64,000 bases of DNA, from NCBI GenBank assembly GCA_026874595.1, contig CM049315.1, forward strand, positions 1,430,501 through 1,494,500, read 5' to 3'. Numbering within the stretch: position 1 is the first letter of the stretch; every line of letters starts with the position of its first letter. This DNA is from Sipunculus nudus (lineage: Eukaryota; Annelida; Sipuncula; Golfingiida; Sipunculidae). The notes beneath the pieces were generated by a model, which did not search any database, was not told where the DNA came from, and worked only from the letters and a program-made list of their open reading frames with translations. Shown piece by piece: positions 57,349-64,000 of this stretch. The position numbers and the translations under genes were made by a program.

Positions 57349-59269
57349 CTGCAATTAAAGAACAGATTCGTGGGAAAATAATTAAATGCACATTATAATC
57401 TCCATATATTTCAACAGGACTGTCAGCTGCTCTTGAGGAATTATGATTTTAAATCCGCATAAAGAGGCCCTCACACGTTTTGGCTGCAGTTAATCTCACA
57501 TTGCAAATTTATCTAAAAATGACTGACCAACTTGTTACGGGGTGACATAGAAGCGGACTGAACTGTCTCGTTAGTAAAGCTTGCTTTTCAGAATAAATAA
57601 ACTCAGAGCCCATTTGAAATTACCGGATCAAAGGTATCACCGGGCTGCACAAAAGCAATTTGACGGACCTCCTTGGCCTGAATATTATAAATAGAACACT
57701 AATTGAACCAAGAAGATTGCTCCAGATGAAAGTGATTGCCTTGAAGGTTAAAGATGGACAAACTGAAAGACAACATGCTACATTGGTAGAGTAGAGCATC
57801 CTATAACCGAAGGCCTTTCATCTGGAAAAATCTTTCATCCGAAATAAAAACCTGCAGGAACTCGTAGGTACTCACGGTGATTCCTGCTGCAGTTTCATGC
57901 AAAATTGTTTATCTGAATAATCATTTATCCGAACAAGAAGCTTATCCGCAGAGGTTTTCAGATAAATGACTCTACTATATTTCTGTTATTTCAAATGATT
58001 TTCATTACTGTGAACTTTGAGTTTCATCAGTGCAAATAAATATTTGTATACTTTATGTCTCTTTCCATACTACAAAACCTTATGTTTATTTCGCTTAAAG
58101 AATTTCACAATTAGCTGGAAACAGTGACACTGGAAACCGTTTTTTCAAACATGATGATCAATTTTGGTCATAATTCTGCGACTTTAAATGAATTAATTTT
58201 TAATCTGGAACCAGTAAGAACTAAAGCATTGTTTCTACTGATGTACATTTGGTTTGTTAATATTTGAGCAAGGAATGATTAAATCTGTCTCCATTGAATT
58301 AAGTTTCATGGTTATAGATGACTCTGCATACCTGTTACCTAAACAATCTATTAAAAAGCCTAGGAACATGGACCTTGCTGTGCAAGCTATCTGATCATCT
58401 AAATTCTTGATCTCTGTTTCTTGTTGCTATCTGATGCATTTGCATTAAACCCTTGAGAGGAATCACTGTGTATATTTGTATTCTTCCTGCATTTTTGAAC
58501 AAGAGCACCACAAATGGTGCATAATATGCCCATTTGTATCTGGAGATCCCTGACCTCATTAAATACCGGTAAGTATGAATTTTGCTGAGAAAGTAATTCA
58601 GGTGAGAAACTCTATAATGTCATCAGAATCCATAAGATGTTTGGTAAGTCACTATGGTGCCACTAAAGTCTGGTGACCTCTGATCTCATTAAATATGTGC
58701 AGATTTTGCTGGAAATCGAAAGTAGTTGATATATTATATTTATTAATATTTATGTTGAGTTTTTTTTTATCCATCTTATGACTGATAAGTCATCGCAGCG
58801 ACTCCATAATGTAGCCTAGTGACCTCTGACCTTATTACCCGGTAAATATGCGTGCATTTTGTCCATAATCGAACCTGGGGGAAATTATATATTAGTTAGT
58901 AGGTACGGTGAGTTCTTGTTGCGTAATCCACAAATGTGAGTTGATGGAGAGGAGCAGAGTGAATCAGAATAAAGCTTCTTGTGACGAGACAAGGTGAGTT
59001 CGTGAGAGTTCATCAGTGCCCCAGTAAGTTATCGCGGCAACACTCAGGGCGAACAGATAGAAGGAGGGACCATGGGTATACCATAATACGTCCTGTCATA
59101 GATGGGCAAATAAAAATGTGAAACTTAATAACTTTCAGTAAATTAAAAAAAAAGAAGAAAAGAATAAAAAGTTCGCCTGCTTCTCTGGATTCTATAGGAC
59201 AAATTCTTTCTTGACTGGCAATTGTAAAAATTGGTATGGTTGTGAAATATGTATCAACATATCTGTTAC
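57349..59269. other. intron with dispersed repeat copies
   Basis: Three diverged copies of a 120-150 bp element marked by gacctctgacctcatt occur at about 58550, 58675 and 58829, related to those at 42886-43150. No exon is missing between the flanking MAO exons. Confidence 0.5.
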
Positions 59270-59361
59270 TTGGTCCAGAGATTTTTGTCGATGAATTCTT
59301 TGAAGGTCATAGCATCCCATTCCTTGGCTTTTGGAGCTTTCCATGGAGAATCAACAGGAAC
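59270..59361 (-). CDS. MAO: MAO exon (PWxAPxAxxWD block)
   Basis: The exon is 92 nt, with acceptor tctacag|GTT in phase 0 and donor ACCAA|gtaaca. It encodes VPVDSPWKAPKAKEWDAMTF and then KEFIDKNLWT, matching MAO I-P-x-D-A-P-W-x-A-x-x-A-x-x-W-D-x-M-T. Length equals the vertebrate counterpart as I recall it. Confidence 0.95.
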
Positions 59362-60256
59362 CTGTAGATTAAGAAAACCTTATGATTAAGTTACTGTCAT
59401 CATATATTTAACTGGTCTAAAAAAATGATTCAGTTGATATAAACTCTATTCATAACCTTTATCTATTTTAAATGGATTGTACACCTATTGTTAATAACTA
59501 ATGTAAGGCACTCTCCATGGCTTGGATGGTGATGTTCCATTGTCTGCAGGGGTGGAGGAAACCAGAGCATCCAGTGAAAACCAGTGACCCTTAGATGTGT
59601 CACTGCTACCCACTCTCACAGTAATGCCTGTGATCTACCCCAGGTCTCCAGCCAGAGAACTACGAGCGTTTTACCAGACGACTGCCCAGGCAGCCCTAAC
59701 TTAGAGTCAATGTACACATAAGAGCATTACCATTATTGGGTATAACATTTAATGATACTTACCCTAAAAGTAATAGTTAAATTGTTATAAAATTTGTTAC
59801 ATTGAATTCTGGTGTATTCTGCATGTGACAGAAGACATGATATCTAAACATAATGGCAATTTTAGGCATTTAATCCTTTGCCTATTTAAACCCAGATATC
59901 TTTATATAACTTTTTTTATTAAAATTGGTTAATCATTTTATAAAATAATCATGATGTCCTACCTTTTGTCTACTATGCACAGAAGTTTTGGGAATATGGA
60001 GTTGATTAGTCAGGAGTATCCAAAGATTATTTGCATATTCAAAGAACCTTTTAATATTCTGGAACACTCATGTTAATGAGGGAAGTGAATCATTCAAACT
60101 GATAAAAAAATGTTTATTTCAACGAACTGACTATAGCAATTTTCATTCAAAGATCATGATGCATGCATACTGGGTTATTTGTCACAGGTAATACTACATG
60201 AGACATTGTAAGCAAATTGTTAGGTCTTTCATTTTATATTACTTTGACAAGTTTAC
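59362..60256. other. intron with SINE-like fragment
   Basis: At about 59540-59700 a block with ggtggaggaaaccagagc and agtgaaaaccagtgaccc resembles a widespread invertebrate dispersed repeat. Otherwise AT-rich and featureless. Confidence 0.4.
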
Positions 60257-60361
60257 CTCTGCTGACATTGTTTCTATCAGCCACTCAAAGTTGTTCAAGT
60301 CAAGCAGCACTAAGGGGTTATAAACAGGTGGGATGGAACCACGGAAAGTCCTCCATGTACC
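60257..60361 (-). CDS. MAO: MAO exon (FRGSIPPVYNP block)
   Basis: The exon is 105 nt (35 codons), phase 0, with acceptor attttcag|GGT and donor GAG|gtaaac. It encodes GTWRTFRGSIPPVYNPLVLL, then DLNNFEWLIETMSAE, matching MAO F-R-G-x-x-P-x-x-W-N-P. Trp is Tyr at the VYNP position. Confidence 0.95.
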
Positions 60362-61529
60362 CTGAAAATGTAATATCAAAATCATAATGATAAGAAATAC
60401 AAAAAGTAATACATAGCTTGAACCCAACAATATATGATTACTATAACTATATAAGCAGAGTGGCCAAATTCTAACATAAATCAATCTACAAATGTAATCC
60501 TTGCTGGTACAAAAGGTTTATATACATTCAGTTAAGCTAATTTACTAATTCACAATAATCAAGACAAATAACAAATCATTGACATGTGACCTATGGCTCA
60601 TGACACTCATCTGACTGGCATTCGGTATGATCTGTCAAACTGATCTGTCAAATAAGACCACCCGTCTAATAAGACAACCTGTTTAATACGACCACCCTCG
60701 AGTGAACCATAAGCATTCATATTAATTAAAACTGATTTGTCTAATAAGACAACCTGTGAATTAAGACCTTTTTTAGCTAGTACCATGGGTGGTCTTAATT
60801 CAGAGGTGTCACTGTAATTTACCCTAAAAATGTCATGGTAACCTTTTCTCTCATGTGGAGATGGATCCAATGATTCAGATTTCTAATTATACCAGGGTGC
60901 CCAAACCGGGAAAATAACCCAGAGAATATAGGTCACAGTGAACTAATTTCATGTGTCTGAACATAGGGCATTTTCAAGGACCTCCCTGGATTCAAGTCAG
61001 AAGTTACGATGGTTACAGGTTATGCCCTGTTATATGAAGGTACATAGGACAATTTTGAAACAGATAGTTTAAGGTTACAAGTATGTAGTGTTGGAAATCG
61101 GTTGTACTTTCATGCTCGATCCTCAGTAAAAATCGGTTGACCTCTACTAACCAATTATTGGAAATAATGAATTGTTTAGATACATGTACTTATGTACCAT
61201 AGCTAGACCAGTACATAATCTCAATTGATATGTAGGCCAACATGCAGGAAATAATATCCTAATTCTACAGTCTACATGTTTAAATAGATACTTAGGAACT
61301 GTTTTTTTTTATCAAATGCAGACTTTTCCTGAATATGCTTGCATAATGTATATAAAAATACTCATTTCCTCATCCCTAAGTTTCTTGCAAAAATTGAAAT
61401 CAATTATGGCACTGCAAGATGGAACGTCAGATCATTTGTAGCAACTCAAGTGATCATCGATTATAATTAATCATCAATTCGACAGTCCATCATTACATGT
61501 ATGTGCTACAGAAAGCCTAGATAGGTTAC
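60362..61529. other. intron with DNA-transposon-like fragment
   Basis: At about 60640-60800 short inverted and direct blocks (taataagacaacctgt, gaattaagacc, ggtggtcttaattcag) suggest a remnant of a short inverted-repeat element. No exon. Confidence 0.4.
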
Positions 61530-61667
61530 CTGGACATTCATCACAGTTTTCTGAGAGTGGTGGATCTTATAGAATTCCAACCCAAACTCCTTGGCCATCC
61601 TGGCGACCCGTTTCTGTCCCGGACCGATATAGGCTCCGCCCACATCAGTGTACCCACAATTATCATT
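61530..61667 (-). CDS. MAO: MAO exon with DVGGAYIGP motif, first exon visible
   Basis: The exon is 138 nt (46 codons), phase 0, with acceptor gtttgtag|AAT and donor CAG|gtaacc. It starts NDNCGYTDVGGAYIGPGQKR and continues MAKEFGLEFYKIHH, matching the conserved MAO D-V-G-G-A-Y-V-G-P-T-Q-N-R block near the flavin. Upstream exons with the nucleotide-binding GxGxxG are outside the window. Confidence 0.96.
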
Positions 61668-61849
61668 CTACAAACAGATTCGGGCAGCATTAAATCTGTA
61701 TTGATGATTTCATGATTATTAAATGATTTATAGGTGATAAGCAGAAGTTGAATACCGCATTATATTCTAATTTTAATAAAAATTTTAACTCAGTCAGAGT
61801 CACAAGGAAATATGGTGAAAATTAAACAGAACCTTATGAGCTTTCATCA

Positions 61850-64000
61850 ATTGCCTTCAGAATAAATTATGACTTTGGATCACTTCTAACACTGTGCAAA
61901 AAATAAATTCAGAAAGCTTGATTATTAAATATGATTCTGAAAGCATGTTCACCTTGATCCTTACATCTATTGCCTTCAGAATAAATTATGACTTTGGATC
62001 ATTTCTAACACTGTGCAAAAAATAAATTCAGAAAGCTTGATTATTAAATATGATTCTGAAAGCATGTTCACCTTGATCCTTACATCTATTGCCTTCAGAA
62101 TAAATTACGATTTTGGATCATTTCTAACACTGTGCAAAAAATAAATTCAGAAAGCTTGATTATTAAATATGATTCTGAAAGCATGTTCACCTTAATCCTT
62201 ACATCTATTGCCTTCAGAATAAATTATGACTTTGGATCATTACTAACACTGTGCAAAAAATAAATTCAGAAAGCTTGATTATTAAATGTGATTCTGAAAG
62301 CATGTTCACCTTGATCCTTACATCTATTGCCTTCAGAATAAATTATGACTTTGGATCATTTCTAACACTGTGCAAAAAATAAATTCAGAAAGCTTGATTA
62401 TTAAATATGATTCTGAAAGCATGTTCACCTTGATCCTTACATCTATTGCCTTCAGAATAAATTACGATTTTGGATCATTTCTAACACTGTGCAAAAAATA
62501 AATTCAGAAAGCTTGATTATTAAATATGATTCTGAAAGCATGTTCACCTTAATCCTTACATCTATTGCCTTCAGAATAAATTATGACTTTGGATCATTAC
62601 TAACACTGTGCAAAAAATAAATTCAGAAAGCTTGATTATTAAATGTGATTCTGAAAGCATGTTCACCTTGATCCTTACATCTATTGCCTTCAAAATAAAT
62701 TATGACTTTGGATCATTTCTAACACTGTGCAAAAAATAAATTCAGAATGCTTGATTATTAAATATGATTCTGAAAGCATGTTCACCTTGATCCTTACATC
62801 TATTGCCTTCAGAATAAATTATGACTTTGGATCATTTCTAACACTGTGCAAAAAATAAATTCAGAAAGCTTGATTATTAAATATGATTCTGAAAGCATGT
62901 TCACCTTGATCCTTACATCTATTGCCTTCAGAATAAATTTTGACTTTGGATCATTTCTAACACTGTGCAAAAAATAAATTCAGAAAGCTTGATTATTAAA
63001 TATGATTCTGAAAGCATGTTCACCTTGATCCTTACATCTGTTGCCTTCAGAATAAATTATGACTTTGGATCATTTCTAACACTGAGCAAAAAATAAATTC
63101 AGAAAGCTTGATTATTAAATATGATTCTGAAAGCATGTTCACCTTGATCCTTACATCTATTGCCTTCAGAATAAATTATGACTTTGGATCATTTCTAACA
63201 CTGTGCAAAAAATAAATTCAGAAAGCTTGATTATTAAATATGATTCTTAAAGCATGTTCACCTTGATCCTTACATCTATTGCCTTCAGAATAAATTATGA
63301 CTTTGGATCATTTCTAACACTGTGTAAAAAAATAAATTCAGAAAGCTTGATTATTAAATATGATTCTGAAAGCATGTTCACCTTGATCCTTACATCTATT
63401 GCCTTCAGAAGAAATTATGACTTTGGATCATTTCTAACACTGTGCAAAAAAATAAATTCAGAAAGACTGATTATTAAATATGATTCTGAAAGCATGTTCA
63501 CCTTGATCCTTACATCTATTGCCTTCAGAATAAATTATGACTTTGGATCATTTCTAACACTGTACAAAAAATAAATTCAGAAAGCTTGATTATTAAATAT
63601 GATTCTGAAAGCATGTTCACCTTGATCCTTACATCTATTGCCTTCAGAATAAATTATGACTTTGGATCATTTCTAACACTGTGCAAAAAATAAATTCAGA
63701 AAGCTTGATTATTAAATATGATTCTGAAAGCATGTTCACCTTGATCCTTACATCTATTGCCTTCAGAATAAATTATGACTTTGGATCATTTCTAACACTG
63801 TGCAAAAGAAAAATTCAGAAAGCTTGATTATTAAATATGATTCTGAAAGCATGTTCACCTTGATCTTTACATCTATTGCCTTCAGAATAAATTATGACTT
63901 TGGATCATTTCTAACACTGTGCAAAAAATAAATTAAGAAAACTTTATTATTGAATATGATTCTGAAAGCATGTTCACCTTGATCCTTACATCTTTTGGCT
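61850..64000. repeat. 119-bp minisatellite, at least 18 copies, open to the right
   Basis: Units with ttgccttcagaataaatta, tttggatcatttctaacact and gcatgttcaccttgatcc repeat every 119 bp; some have one extra A, which makes a 120-bp unit and opens spurious frames. Variants (tacgattttgg, ttaatcctt, attactaacac) recur in the same order every three units, indicating block duplication. It lies upstream (transcript sense) of the first visible MAO exon. At 63990-64000 the sequence departs from the consensus (tcttttggct instead of tctattgcct), so the array may end at the window edge. Confidence 0.96.

Larger units (their letters stand above)
14668..61667 (-). other. MAO: MAO-type amine oxidase gene, 3' portion, 11 exons
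   Basis: Eleven exons (138, 105, 92, 142, 150, 160, 145, 58, 98, 112 and 195 nt in transcript order) join with consistent phases and gt/ag borders into 464 uninterrupted codons plus stop. The product is a flavin-containing monoamine oxidase: it oxidatively deaminates biogenic amines, makes H2O2, and sits in the mitochondrial outer membrane by a C-terminal helix. Present are the active-site Lys (codon 49064-49066), the covalent FAD-linking Cys in SGGCY (codon 43275-43277) and the tail anchor. From memory, most exon sizes equal those of vertebrate MAO genes; the 145-nt exon corresponds to two vertebrate exons (about 97+54). The N-terminal Rossmann exons lie beyond the right edge. Introns hold several minisatellites and a gypsy insertion. 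Confidence 0.93.

Noticed and set aside
63254-63574. Plus-strand frame of 106 codons in the 119-bp array
   Set aside because: Caused by single-A insertions making some units 120 bp; no coding evidence.

Overview
This is a eukaryotic (metazoan) window: AT-rich, almost entirely non-coding, with two intron-rich host genes on the minus strand, decayed Ty3/gypsy retrotransposons, SINE-like pieces and very large minisatellites. The intron-exon style, the gypsy lineages and the dispersed repeats suggest a marine invertebrate, probably a lophotrochozoan such as a mollusc. The species cannot be named from the sequence alone.

Layout. 1-2911 is a 73-bp satellite that continues past the left edge. 3210-8252 holds the 5' part of a fatty-acid amide hydrolase (FAAH)-like gene on the minus strand: seven confident exons, a possible eighth, and the remainder beyond the left edge. 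8755-13790 is intergenic and contains a local tandem repeat and two decayed gypsy pol fragments in opposite orientation. 14668-61667 holds the 3' part of a flavin monoamine oxidase (MAO)-type gene on the minus strand. I could place eleven consecutive exons that join in one intact frame of 464 codons plus stop. The first exons, with the FAD dinucleotide-binding motif, must lie beyond position 64000.

The MAO introns are swollen by tandem arrays: about 9.3 kb of a 41-bp unit (15851-25174), about 17 kb of a 58-bp unit (25436-42424, with a recent 3349-bp internal duplication), about 0.7 kb of an 88-bp unit (48300-49024), a 38-bp unit (49252-49440) and a 119-bp unit running off the right edge (61850-64000). 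A full-length but dead gypsy element with both LTRs (52644-57047) sits antisense in another MAO intron.

The most unusual observation concerns the 88-bp and 41-bp arrays. Each begins at the 5' splice site of a MAO exon, and each repeat unit carries a copy of the end of that exon together with its splice donor. The 119-bp array may be a third case. One gene therefore appears to have grown several minisatellites out of its own exon/donor junctions, giving rows of decoy donors. The first 88-bp unit is 87 nt and open, so use of its donor would add 29 codons in frame.

FAAH degrades fatty-acid amides such as anandamide, and MAO oxidises biogenic amines at the mitochondrial outer membrane. Both are signal-inactivating enzymes, but nothing in the sequence shows that their adjacency is functional.
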